Made by a program: the position numbers and the translations under genes. From Bacteriovorax sp037444575 (lineage in GTDB: Bacteria; Bdellovibrionota; Bacteriovoracia; Bacteriovoracales; Bacteriovoracaceae), in contig JBBIME010000004.1 of the NCBI GenBank assembly GCA_037444575.1, positions 124,001-188,000 on the forward strand: 64,000 nt of DNA. Direction: 5' to 3'. Positions 17,455 to 25,665 of the stretch are shown one piece after another (position 1 is the first letter of the stretch; every line of letters begins with the position of its first letter). The notes under the pieces are model-generated. The model was not told the DNA's origin and ran no database searches. It saw only the letters and a list, made by a program, of their open reading frames with translations.

Positions 17455-18543
17455 TTAAGGCAACTGGTACAAAATACTCTCTTCAATTTCTACTACGGCC
17501 ATGAGGGCATCATAAATCAAAAAATTTCCTGCTTTATTGCGAGAAACTTCAAAGAAAAACTCATTGATGAGATCTTTCGTGCTCTTTTCCTGATTATCAG
17601 TAAAGAATTTTTCAGTTTTTAGTTTTGAGAGGAATTCCCAGTTTTTCATCGCCCCTTGAGATATTACACAAAGACGATCTTTTGGTTTCAATTTTAGTTT
17701 TACTGGTTCATCAAAACTTAATAGTTCACCTTGATAAAAAAGATGACCTGTCCCCTTAAATTTAAATTCTGCTTGAAGCGTTTTTAAATTTAAACTCATT
17801 ATGCAAAAACTGAGCTCTGCTTTGTTTTCCGCTGCATGATGCTCTATTATTTTTTGAAATTTCTCAGCTTCATGTTGAAGATTACCGTTGCTTGATTTTT
17901 CTTTCAGGGATTCAATCTCACCTAAAAGTATTGATGATACAATATAGGAATCACTTCCGGCCTGGATAAAAAGTATTTCTTGCCCATTTTGAATAATTTC
18001 AAAAAACTCTCCTCCACTTTTCTCCCCGGCCATGAACTTACTAAAAAGATTTGCTCCTTTTAATTTATCAGTTCGGACTCGTACAAAACGATCATGAAGA
18101 TCTTTAACTCGGGCTAGTTCACTTTTTGTAAACTCGTAAACTTTCTCGAGATCACTGGCGAGTTTTTCCAGTTTTACTGCATGCTGTGTGAAGTTTAAAT
18201 TGAGATAATTTTTTAAAATGGGAACATTGTATTCAACTTCTTGAGATAAATCGATGAAGCCAAAAATTTTTTCATAACAAGATTTTAATTCCGAGACGAG
18301 TTTGAAATCTTTTCTTGCATTAACAGCGACAATAACTTTTTCATCTCTACTAATCACTAATTTTTTTAGTTCTGAAAGATGTGCAGCATCCGCCATTAAG
18401 ATTAATGGGGCATGTGAATTAGCGATTGGATTTTTCCAGTCAATTAGTTTAATTTCAGAATCTAATTCTTTAACTAATTTCTTTAAATACTTATCTGTTG
18501 TTTCATTTGTGCTCTCCACGCGAACACATTCTATTTCCTGCAT
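17455..18543 (-). CDS. SpoIIE/RsbU-type PP2C-like protein with degenerate receiver
   Basis: Cytoplasmic protein of 362 residues. Residues 1-110 have the alternating strand/helix layout of a response-regulator receiver but lack the phospho-acceptor Asp context. A coiled-coil-like linker (about 115-160) leads to a SpoIIE-like phosphatase domain: GEKSGGEFFEII stands where active enzymes have the KxVGGDFYD metal site, and LKPKDRLCVISQGAMKNW corresponds to the usual LLYTDGV strand. Both key aspartates appear changed (D to E, D to Q), so this may be a weakly active or pseudo-phosphatase. It faces the HD-GYP gene across a 213-base divergent region. Confidence 0.6.
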   Translation of the reverse strand: MQEIECVRVESTNETTDKYLKKLVKELDSEIKLIDWKNPIANSHAPLILMADAAHLSELKKLVISRDEKVIVAVNARKDFKLVSELKSCYEKIFGFIDLSQEVEYNVPILKNYLNLNFTQHAVKLEKLASDLEKVYEFTKSELARVKDLHDRFVRVRTDKLKGANLFSKFMAGEKSGGEFFEIIQNGQEILFIQAGSDSYIVSSILLGEIESLKEKSSNGNLQHEAEKFQKIIEHHAAENKAELSFCIMSLNLKTLQAEFKFKGTGHLFYQGELLSFDEPVKLKLKPKDRLCVISQGAMKNWEFLSKLKTEKFFTDNQEKSTKDLINEFFFEVSRNKAGNFLIYDALMAVVEIEESILYQLP

Positions 18544-18756
18544 AAATCTCCTTTAATAGCTTCTAACATTCTAAAAGATGCCCGCAAAAATAGGTATTTA
18601 AAAGTTTGTTTGCCGCAAATTTAAGGCGCTTTTTTAATACTATACAGTTTTTATCTACCTAATAATTGGATTAATTTCAAACTTATTAAAGTCACACTAT
18701 AAAACGACCGATACTAAAGCAAAGCGGTTGTGCATAACCCTCGCGGATGTAAACGG

Positions 18757-19488
18757 ATGACCAAAAAGAATAACGTATACCAATTATCGGTAGTGAAAGA
18801 AAATCGTGATCGCCAAAAGATGGCTTCGGCCCTCGATTTATCCCCTATCGAATTAGTAAAAAAAGAATACTTTGAATTGGTAGTCAAATCACTATTAAGT
18901 GCTCTCAAGTGCAAAGATGATTATACGTGGGGACACTCTCTCCGTGTTGCATATTTCTGCGTATCTGTAGGACGCGAAATGGGTTTTTCTGAAGCCGAAA
19001 TTTATGAGCTTGAGGTCTCTGCTCTTTTTCACGATATTGGAAAAATAGGAGTTCCTGATTCAGTTCTTCTAAAACCTTCTCGCTTAACAGATGGAGAATT
19101 TCTGGAAATGAAACTTCATCCTTCAAAATCTTACGACATTTTGGCCGATTTTCCTGTCTTCCATAAAATGGCAGTCAATGCCAAACATCATCACGAACGT
19201 TATGATGGACGTGGATACCCAGAGGGATTAAAAGGCGAAGATATTCCACTCTTTTCACGAATTATTCTTATCTCAGATACGTTTGATGCCATGACATCAA
19301 CTCGCCCTTATCGCAAGGGACTTCCTTTTGAAGTTGCCTTTGCTGAGCTCCGTGAATTTGCGGGAACACAATTTGATCCATACGTTGTTGAGAAATTTAT
19401 TTCTTGTATGACGAAGGAACAAAGTAAAAATGAAGACACTTTCAACCTTCAAGTAATCGAGGGTCGCTTCAAGAAAGACGCCGCTTAA
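18757..19488 (+). CDS. HD-GYP domain cyclic-di-GMP phosphodiesterase
   Basis: Predicted c-di-GMP hydrolase of 243 residues. The HD pair lies in LFHDIGKIGVPDSVL (H92-D93) and the diagnostic motif HHERYDGRGYP at residues 145-155 is intact (HHExxDGxGYP). The following DTFDAMTSTRPYRKG is also standard. There is no receiver or membrane domain; a 45-residue N-terminal extension precedes the catalytic part. The ATG at 18757 is preferred over a GTG at 18730, since family homology begins much later and neither has a strong Shine-Dalgarno sequence. Likely a cytosolic, constitutively or transcriptionally controlled PDE. Confidence 0.88.
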   Translation: MTKKNNVYQLSVVKENRDRQKMASALDLSPIELVKKEYFELVVKSLLSALKCKDDYTWGHSLRVAYFCVSVGREMGFSEAEIYELEVSALFHDIGKIGVPDSVLLKPSRLTDGEFLEMKLHPSKSYDILADFPVFHKMAVNAKHHHERYDGRGYPEGLKGEDIPLFSRIILISDTFDAMTSTRPYRKGLPFEVAFAELREFAGTQFDPYVVEKFISCMTKEQSKNEDTFNLQVIEGRFKKDAA

Positions 19489-19491
19489 ATC

Positions 19492-20442
19492 TTACTGACA
19501 AAATGCTGTAGGTTTATTTGTTGTGACGTTGTATTTTTGAACAACACCGCAATCATCATCTGAATTATAAACATTTTGAACTGCGCATTCGGCAGTTTTG
19601 CCGTGAGCTTTATTCCACTTCATGTTCTTGTTACAAGTGACATAAGCTTTTTTATCGAGGCATGCCCAATATTTGTCTTTGCAGTTATAAACCAACCCTC
19701 TTCCGAGCTGATCATATGCGGGAGGCGGGGTGTAGACATCATCTGCAACGATTTTATCTTCTAACCTCGTTTCCTTTTTTGAAACACTTTCCTCTGCTGC
19801 CTTATCTTTATTGTCTACACTATCAATCAAGCTATCCAAACTTTTTTCAACCTGAGTATCCGTTTTTACTTCACCAACTTGAGGTGCTGCTTCCACTGGG
19901 GGAGCTGGAGGAGTTACGACAACTGGAGCTTGCTCAATTGGTTTTTCTTGTGGTGTTGGAGTTGGAGTCTGAACTTCAGCAGGCTTTTTTTCAGCGATAT
20001 TAACATTTTCGATTGGGGCTTGAGTCGCTTGAGTTTCAGCAGCAACAGACTTTTCCTCTACTTTTGGTTCGCTTGGTTTAGCTTCCGCTGTTTTTACTTC
20101 TTCAGGCTTTGCTCCAGCTGCTCCAGGAGCGCCAGGCGCAACTTTTTTTCTAGGTCTACGGGGTTTTACTACGACATTGGCGACATCATTGTTTTCTTCT
20201 TTAAGGATAAATTCCGTCACTCCCATGTATCCAAGTGCTACGATCGCAACTACGCGAATAAGCATTGTTATTTGCTTTTTCTTTTTATCTTCCGGGGCGA
20301 CTTCTTTATCTGATGAGTCGTGACTCTCTTCATTCTGTTCTTCAGAATGTTCTTCATTGATAGTATCTTCTTCCTCTTCCGTCTTTTTGCTACGTGAGCC
20401 TGGAAGACTCTGTTTTAAATTTGTGATGAATTTATTAAGCAT
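19492..20442 (-). CDS. Single-pass membrane protein with Pro/Ala-rich stalk and six-Cys C-terminal domain
   Basis: Protein of 316 residues with a TonB-like layout: an acidic, charged cytoplasmic N-terminus (about 1-56), one membrane helix (MLIRVVAIVALGYMGVTEFI, about 60-79), a long proline/alanine/glutamate-rich stalk (about 90-240) and a compact C-terminal domain of about 70 residues with six cysteines (in NCKD, WACL, VTCN, AECA, DDCG and FCQ), probably three disulphides. It lacks the TonB C-terminal fold. No family recognised. The stalk would let the cysteine domain reach across the periplasm to wall or outer membrane. It stands alone between converging and diverging neighbours. Confidence 0.6.
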   Translation of the reverse strand: MLNKFITNLKQSLPGSRSKKTEEEEDTINEEHSEEQNEESHDSSDKEVAPEDKKKKQITMLIRVVAIVALGYMGVTEFILKEENNDVANVVVKPRRPRKKVAPGAPGAAGAKPEEVKTAEAKPSEPKVEEKSVAAETQATQAPIENVNIAEKKPAEVQTPTPTPQEKPIEQAPVVVTPPAPPVEAAPQVGEVKTDTQVEKSLDSLIDSVDNKDKAAEESVSKKETRLEDKIVADDVYTPPPAYDQLGRGLVYNCKDKYWACLDKKAYVTCNKNMKWNKAHGKTAECAVQNVYNSDDDCGVVQKYNVTTNKPTAFCQ

Positions 20443-20466
20443 ATAGAATTATTATAAAGGATTTTT

Positions 20467-21102
20467 ATGAAAGTCATAGATGACGGTGTAATCAAGTACG
20501 ACCGGTCAAATTTTTCCCAGTGCGCCCCCCTTGATTTAGTTGAATATTCTGCTCTGGAATTTTGGCGAAAAAAACTTTTTTCCAAGAATCTCATTGGAGA
20601 ATACCCATTAGAAGGGGTAGGTTTTGGAAATATTTCTGAAATCAAAAATTACTCTAAATTTCACCAGTCATCAGTTCCTCAATTTATTATCACTGGAAGC
20701 CAGACTGGAAAATATGCTGAACTTGATGGAAGATATTACACTCGAGTCCTTGATTACAATATTGATCAGCTAAAAATTAAAGTAATGGGACCAATTGAAG
20801 CCTCAAGTGAATCCCTTACTCACGCAGCAATCTATGCCCATAATAAAAACATCAAAGCTATTTTCCATATCCATTCTAAAGAAATCTGGAATGGAATGAT
20901 TAACGATAAATCCGACTTCACTAACAAAGATATTCCTTACGGCACAATCGAGATGGCAAGAGCGACTGAAAAATGCGTGGGCATTAAAGATTCAGGCGTC
21001 TTTTGCATGCATGGACATGAAGATGGTGTCATCGCTTATGGAAGAAATTTGAATGAAGCAGGCGAATTAATTCTGATGCTTTATAAGAAATACATTCATT
21101 AA
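20467..21102 (+). CDS. Class II aldolase/adducin family protein
   Basis: Protein of 211 residues with the fold shared by fuculose-1-phosphate aldolase, ribulose-5-phosphate 4-epimerase and MtnB. Visible: GFGNISEI near residue 51, TGSQTG near 77, IEASSESLTHAAIYAHN near 118, the zinc-ligand pair in IFHIHS near 139 and the third ligand region CMHGHEDGVIAYG near 180. The metal histidines appear complete, so it may be an active zinc lyase or epimerase, but the substrate cannot be deduced. It starts 25 bases from the divergent six-Cys gene and its stop overlaps the convergent ATP-grasp gene by four bases. Confidence 0.75.
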   Translation: MKVIDDGVIKYDRSNFSQCAPLDLVEYSALEFWRKKLFSKNLIGEYPLEGVGFGNISEIKNYSKFHQSSVPQFIITGSQTGKYAELDGRYYTRVLDYNIDQLKIKVMGPIEASSESLTHAAIYAHNKNIKAIFHIHSKEIWNGMINDKSDFTNKDIPYGTIEMARATEKCVGIKDSGVFCMHGHEDGVIAYGRNLNEAGELILMLYKKYIH

Positions 21103-22100
21103 ACAAATTGCTTTAAATATGAATGAAATCGATTTCCTTCTGGTGAAAGTTTTATCCATGATGGATCTAGTGAAGTTTTAGCTAACTCAATCCTCCACTC
21201 AATAAATTTAGAGTTATTAAATTTATCTGCAAGAGATTGAATAACCAATCCCATAGTCTTTCGATAGTTAACTTCAACGAGAGGATAAAGTTTCAACTCC
21301 CCTTTTTCACTATATATAAATGAATCAATTTGAATATTAGATTCAGCCCCCATATTTAAATAAGTTTGGGCAATTAGTTGAGTCGTTTTTTCCAAATCAT
21401 CGAGAGAGTAGGAGTATTTTTCAAAAATATATTTTTTAAATTTATTCACATCACTTGATCCAGCTCCTCCTTTAAAACTTCCCTTCTCTGAATTGAAATT
21501 TTCCACCATGAACTGTCGTTGAATCATTCCATTTTTTACAACGAATGTCGTACCGATATCAAAGATACGTTTATAGACAGGTTCAAGCAGAACTTTTTCA
21601 GTGAGAATTTTAGTGAGAATGCTCTCATCTAGAGAGTGAGAATCAAATTGATAGTGGCCAATACCACTAAAACTATGAGGGCGATTAATGATCCACTCAC
21701 TTCTGTTGGGATATTTTGCAAGATGATCTGTTAATTGTTCGATCGTTTCAACAATTGCTCCCTCCTGAAATCCCCAGTTATTTTCATTGGCTAAGGAAGC
21801 TGAAGTTAATTTCGAGTTAAGCATTCTTTCAATCTCGCGGTTATGACGATGTCCCCACCAGTACTCATATTGAGTGGCACCAGAATTAAACTCTGGGATC
21901 ACAAAGCCTAAACTTTTGAGATGATCTAGGTATTTTTTTTCATAACTTTTTAGATTTTTTAAAATTGCTTTTTCTTTTTCTACCAGAAAAAAAACATACT
22001 CGAATTCTCTAATGATTTTTTGATTCGAAGAAGAATCTTCCGTGTAGTTTAGATCAAAAAGAGAAGCTTCGTAGTCGAGATCAACTTTATAAGTCTTCAC
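21099..22100 (-). CDS. ATP-grasp-like ligase of unknown substrate
   Basis: Protein of 333 residues starting at a GTG with GGAAA upstream. It looks like an ATP-grasp enzyme: a hinge region KVLLEPVYKRIFDIGTTF near 169-186, a glycine-rich segment (GSFKGGAGSSD near 207) and a metal-binding EVNYRKTMG at 276-284 matching the E-x-N-x-R pattern. The N-terminal third (about 1-110) is charged and tryptophan-rich (YEYWWGHRHNRE) and unrecognised. It overlaps the DUF455 gene upstream by 14 bases, so the two are surely translated together. A carboxylate-amine ligation linked to a diiron-type partner is the natural hypothesis; no product is known. Confidence 0.55.
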   Translation of the reverse strand: MKTYKVDLDYEASLFDLNYTEDSSSNQKIIREFEYVFFLVEKEKAILKNLKSYEKKYLDHLKSLGFVIPEFNSGATQYEYWWGHRHNREIERMLNSKLTSASLANENNWGFQEGAIVETIEQLTDHLAKYPNRSEWIINRPHSFSGIGHYQFDSHSLDESILTKILTEKVLLEPVYKRIFDIGTTFVVKNGMIQRQFMVENFNSEKGSFKGGAGSSDVNKFKKYIFEKYSYSLDDLEKTTQLIAQTYLNMGAESNIQIDSFIYSEKGELKLYPLVEVNYRKTMGLVIQSLADKFNNSKFIEWRIELAKTSLDPSWIKLSPEGNRFHSYLKQFV

Positions 22101-22920
22101 TCGATTTCCATTGTCGCCTATTGGTTACTTTAAAGTCATCACGGTAGCCTTCTAGCTTATTAATGAAATCTTCATCCAGCCCAGCGCGAATTCTAGATTC
22201 ACGGTCAAAATGAATACCTTTTGATCTGGCCGGAGTCATTACTCCAGGTAAGTGGGTTGAAAAATAACTCCACAAATCTTTATCGCCTCTCCATTGATTT
22301 AACCAATGGGCCCCAAGAGCAACATGAGAGATCTCATCTTCAAATACTATGCGCATGATTTTTGCTGTTTCAAAATCCTCTACATCCAAAAAAGATTTTT
22401 CGTAATAAAGAGCAAAGTCTAAATTGGCTGATTCAAATCCCAGTGCCATCGCTGAATAAAAGTGGGTTGGCGTTTTTAATTTATCCATAGAACGCCAAAA
22501 GAAATCATTTAGAGGAAAATCTCCCAATTCAATTTTAAAATCTTTCATGCGATTGAGATAAAGTTTTAAATGCTTTTGTTCATCTTGAATGGTCTTTATC
22601 AATCCCTTTTTCATCTGAATCATATCTTTGTTATTATCAGGATATATCAAAAGGGCTGCGGCCATCATTTCAATAGCAAGAAGTTCATGATTGGCAAAAA
22701 AATGAAGTGCCAATCCTCTCTTATCTTCCAAATGAAAGCTGCTCGATCTAGGAAATTTCACTTGTTCATTATTAAATTGCATTTTATAAGATCGTCCAGG
22801 ATTTGGATGCAATTCATAATGATCAATGCATTCTGTAAACTCAACATCTTTAAGAGGAATTAATTTATCTTCTAAATTTGGTCCTTCTAAAAGAAGGCGA
22901 GCATAGTCACGGTAATGCAT
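22087..22920 (-). CDS. DUF455 ferritin-like protein
   Basis: Four-helix ferritin-like protein of 277 residues. Candidate di-metal ligands are spaced as in this superfamily: E79/E84 in NHELLAIE, E114 and H117 in DEQKH, E163 in GFESAN, and E196 and H199 in FEDEISHVALG. That matches DUF455 (PF04305), whose biochemical role is unsettled; relatives such as MiaE are diiron hydroxylases. It starts three bases after the SUV3-type helicase stop and overlaps the ATP-grasp gene. Both metal half-sites look complete, so oxidative chemistry is plausible (inference). Confidence 0.75.
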   Translation of the reverse strand: MHYRDYARLLLEGPNLEDKLIPLKDVEFTECIDHYELHPNPGRSYKMQFNNEQVKFPRSSSFHLEDKRGLALHFFANHELLAIEMMAAALLIYPDNNKDMIQMKKGLIKTIQDEQKHLKLYLNRMKDFKIELGDFPLNDFFWRSMDKLKTPTHFYSAMALGFESANLDFALYYEKSFLDVEDFETAKIMRIVFEDEISHVALGAHWLNQWRGDKDLWSYFSTHLPGVMTPARSKGIHFDRESRIRAGLDEDFINKLEGYRDDFKVTNRRQWKSSEDL

Positions 22921-22923
22921 AAA

Positions 22924-25599
22924 CTATTTCTTAGGTTTTCCTTGAAATTTTCTTTTCTTAGAAGGTTTACCTTGTCTAAATTTCTTATCAGTGGATCCCA
23001 CAGCTGCGGCAAGATGAGATTGTCTCTCCCCCGGTTTTCCCTGGAATTTTCCAGGAGGACCACCACGTCGTGGAAATGGGCGTCTCGAAAAACGTCTCTG
23101 TTGAAAGCACTCATCACAAATTGGAAACTTGGCTCCCTCTGGCAACTTTGTTCCACAGCTTGAGCATGTTGGAGTGATTTTATCAGAAAGAAGTGTATTT
23201 AATTTTTCAATAGCGAGTAATTTATTTTCTAGAAGATCTGTTTCTTCAAATTCAAAATTCTTATTATTAAAATGGCGAGCTAACCACTGATAAAGCTCCA
23301 CGCATTTAATAGTTGTTTCAAGATAGTCAATTTCGTTTGAACTATGATTGATGTGCTCATTTTGGATAATTTCACTTGATACATATTTCTTTAAGATCCA
23401 GACGTAGTATTGAACATGTTCTAGAAGTCCTAAGTTTACCGGTGCACAAGCAAAACCAAAAATCTCAGCTGAACTTAAAGTATTGTTATGATCAATGTCC
23501 TCTACAGTTTCTGCAAGTTCAATCATCTCTTTTAAATCAACACAATAAAAAGGCTTGGTAAAAGTCATCGTGTTAAAGAGTCTTAAAAATTCAGAGAGCT
23601 TAAGAATCGGAAGATTGTTACTCGATAGAGCATTGTTAACTTTAGTGAAAATATCTAAGTCCGGCCCAACCATACTCTGAGTTTGTTGATCAAGAGTTGA
23701 ATCAAGAGCGGTCTGAATGTCATTGAGCCCCTCTTCTACTTTTTGCAAGCAAGTTACTTTTCCGATTGGGAAACGCTGGAATCTTCCTGCACGACCTGCA
23801 ATTTGCTTGATCTCACTGACAGTGATTGGGTGCTCTTGAGAGTTTATATGCTTTGTAAGTGTAGAAAAAACAATTCTCTTAATAGGAAGGTTCATCCCCA
23901 TAGAGATTGCATCGGTACTTACAATGACATCCGTAATACCTTTATCAAATTTGCGGGCCTGTTCACGTCTTACTTCGGGAGAGAGCATTCCGTAGATAAT
24001 CGAAACCTTAAACCCAACTTGCTCTAAATCGTATTTGTATTTAAGTGCATTTCTTCGTGAGAAAACAATAAGTGCATCGCTTTTTTGAAGTTGGGCCAAA
24101 GTAATCGGACGATCTTCAACTTCAAGCGCAGTCATACGTTCATAAGTTCTAACTTCTAATTCATCACCGCAGAGTTCGACGATTTGTTTGACTAAATCTA
24201 AAACAGAGCCGTCTCCACAAACATGAACCTCAATTGCATGAAGATTTACGAGAGCGCGAGTCCATGCCCACCCTCTTTGCTTATCTGTGATCATTTGAAT
24301 TTCATCGATGACCGCACAAGAAAACTCTTCACTTAATTTTGCCATTTCGATCGTTGAAGAATAATGAGTCGCATTTTCAACTTCAATAACTTCTTCACCT
24401 GTCAGAAGTGTTGTCTTCACTCCCTTGGTGTTCATCGTATCGTATAATTCAGCAGCGAGAAGTCTAAGAGGTGCTAGGTAGCATCCTTTTCTCGACTTAA
24501 CCAAAGCTTCGATTGCATGGTAAGTCTTACCAGAGTTTGTAGGCCCCATGTGATAGATAATCTTGCGAGGAATTTTTCTAGCATGAGAGTGAATCCAAAA
24601 CTGCCCTAAGTACTCTTGAAGAATATTAGATGAAATATCTTTTCTTTTTAAAACGAGAACGGATTTAATTAATTTTTTAAATTCACTTTCAAGATATTTT
24701 TCATTTCTCCAGATATTGCTAGAAAGTTGTTTAAAAAAGCGAGTGTATTCTTCATCACTGACCAAATCTATTGATAGACCTTGATCAGAAAGTACTTTAT
24801 GAAAAAACAAAATTAGATTTTGAGAATGTCTTAGGGCAATTTCACCAGGATAAGTGAAAGTATCTTCACTTAAAGATTTTATTTGAGCTTCAAGACGGTT
24901 CAGTGAAGATTTTTTCAGTCTGAATTGCGCTTGTTGAAATTTGCGATCAAGTGTTCTTAGCAAATTTTGGTAATGAACGTTTACCGCAGCAATTCCTTTA
25001 TCTACCTGGACATTAATTTGTTCTTCAATTTTTGCTTTAGTATCATTGATGGCAGAAACGCAGTCATCATAGACAACTTCGCGCACTCTTGTTCTATAGT
25101 CGGCCAAACACGATACACACTGGCAAGAGAGAGCTGTCGATTTTATTTCGAGGTTAAAATTTTCCTTAACCAAAGTTTGAGTTTCATGGTGGTTTCTTTC
25201 TTTATCCTCACTCCATTTTTTTAAAACGGCATAGTGAAGTTCTAAAACGGCCGGATTCAATCCACCATCTTGCCCAAAGTAAAAAATTTCTTTTTCAGGC
25301 ATTAAACAGTCGTCAATGAAGATAAGTGAGATGACGTTGTCTCTTTGCAAGAATTCAAAGAAATTTACATACTCAGTATTAAAGATAGATACCAAAGATG
25401 GATTTTGTTTAAAGTTATTCCAAAGTAGCGTTTGAGTTTTTTGAACAAAGTTTAAAACAATTCCTGCATCTTCAATCGTTCGAAGATAGTCATCGTTTTC
25501 AGCAAAAGAGTGGATTTTAATGAGAGTTTTTCTTTCGGTGTCTAAAAAGTTGCGAATGCTATCGAAATCTGGGAGAGAGGGAAAATCAGTCGTACTCAC
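22924..25599 (-). CDS. SUV3-type DExH RNA helicase
   Basis: Large protein of 891 residues starting at a GTG. The helicase core is of the SUV3 kind (mitochondrial RNA degradosome helicase and its bacterial relatives): motif I YHMGPTNSGKTYHAIEAL near residue 350, motif II DEIQM near 431, SATs-like VCGDGSVLDL near 460, and motif VI QIAGRAGRF near 601. The first 340 residues include a cysteine pair (SCQCVSC near 155) and long helices, unlike standard SUV3. The C-terminus has a zinc-ribbon-like CSSCG...CDEC (about 813-830) and a basic tail with repeated KFQGKP, good for RNA binding. It leads an operon with the DUF455 and ATP-grasp genes. Confidence 0.82.
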   Translation of the reverse strand: MSTTDFPSLPDFDSIRNFLDTERKTLIKIHSFAENDDYLRTIEDAGIVLNFVQKTQTLLWNNFKQNPSLVSIFNTEYVNFFEFLQRDNVISLIFIDDCLMPEKEIFYFGQDGGLNPAVLELHYAVLKKWSEDKERNHHETQTLVKENFNLEIKSTALSCQCVSCLADYRTRVREVVYDDCVSAINDTKAKIEEQINVQVDKGIAAVNVHYQNLLRTLDRKFQQAQFRLKKSSLNRLEAQIKSLSEDTFTYPGEIALRHSQNLILFFHKVLSDQGLSIDLVSDEEYTRFFKQLSSNIWRNEKYLESEFKKLIKSVLVLKRKDISSNILQEYLGQFWIHSHARKIPRKIIYHMGPTNSGKTYHAIEALVKSRKGCYLAPLRLLAAELYDTMNTKGVKTTLLTGEEVIEVENATHYSSTIEMAKLSEEFSCAVIDEIQMITDKQRGWAWTRALVNLHAIEVHVCGDGSVLDLVKQIVELCGDELEVRTYERMTALEVEDRPITLAQLQKSDALIVFSRRNALKYKYDLEQVGFKVSIIYGMLSPEVRREQARKFDKGITDVIVSTDAISMGMNLPIKRIVFSTLTKHINSQEHPITVSEIKQIAGRAGRFQRFPIGKVTCLQKVEEGLNDIQTALDSTLDQQTQSMVGPDLDIFTKVNNALSSNNLPILKLSEFLRLFNTMTFTKPFYCVDLKEMIELAETVEDIDHNNTLSSAEIFGFACAPVNLGLLEHVQYYVWILKKYVSSEIIQNEHINHSSNEIDYLETTIKCVELYQWLARHFNNKNFEFEETDLLENKLLAIEKLNTLLSDKITPTCSSCGTKLPEGAKFPICDECFQQRRFSRRPFPRRGGPPGKFQGKPGERQSHLAAAVGSTDKKFRQGKPSKKRKFQGKPKK

Positions 25600-25665
25600 T
25601 AAAAAAAAATCCTTTTTAAGGTTATACGACTGATTCTATCTTATTAAATTCTATTGGTCTAATAA

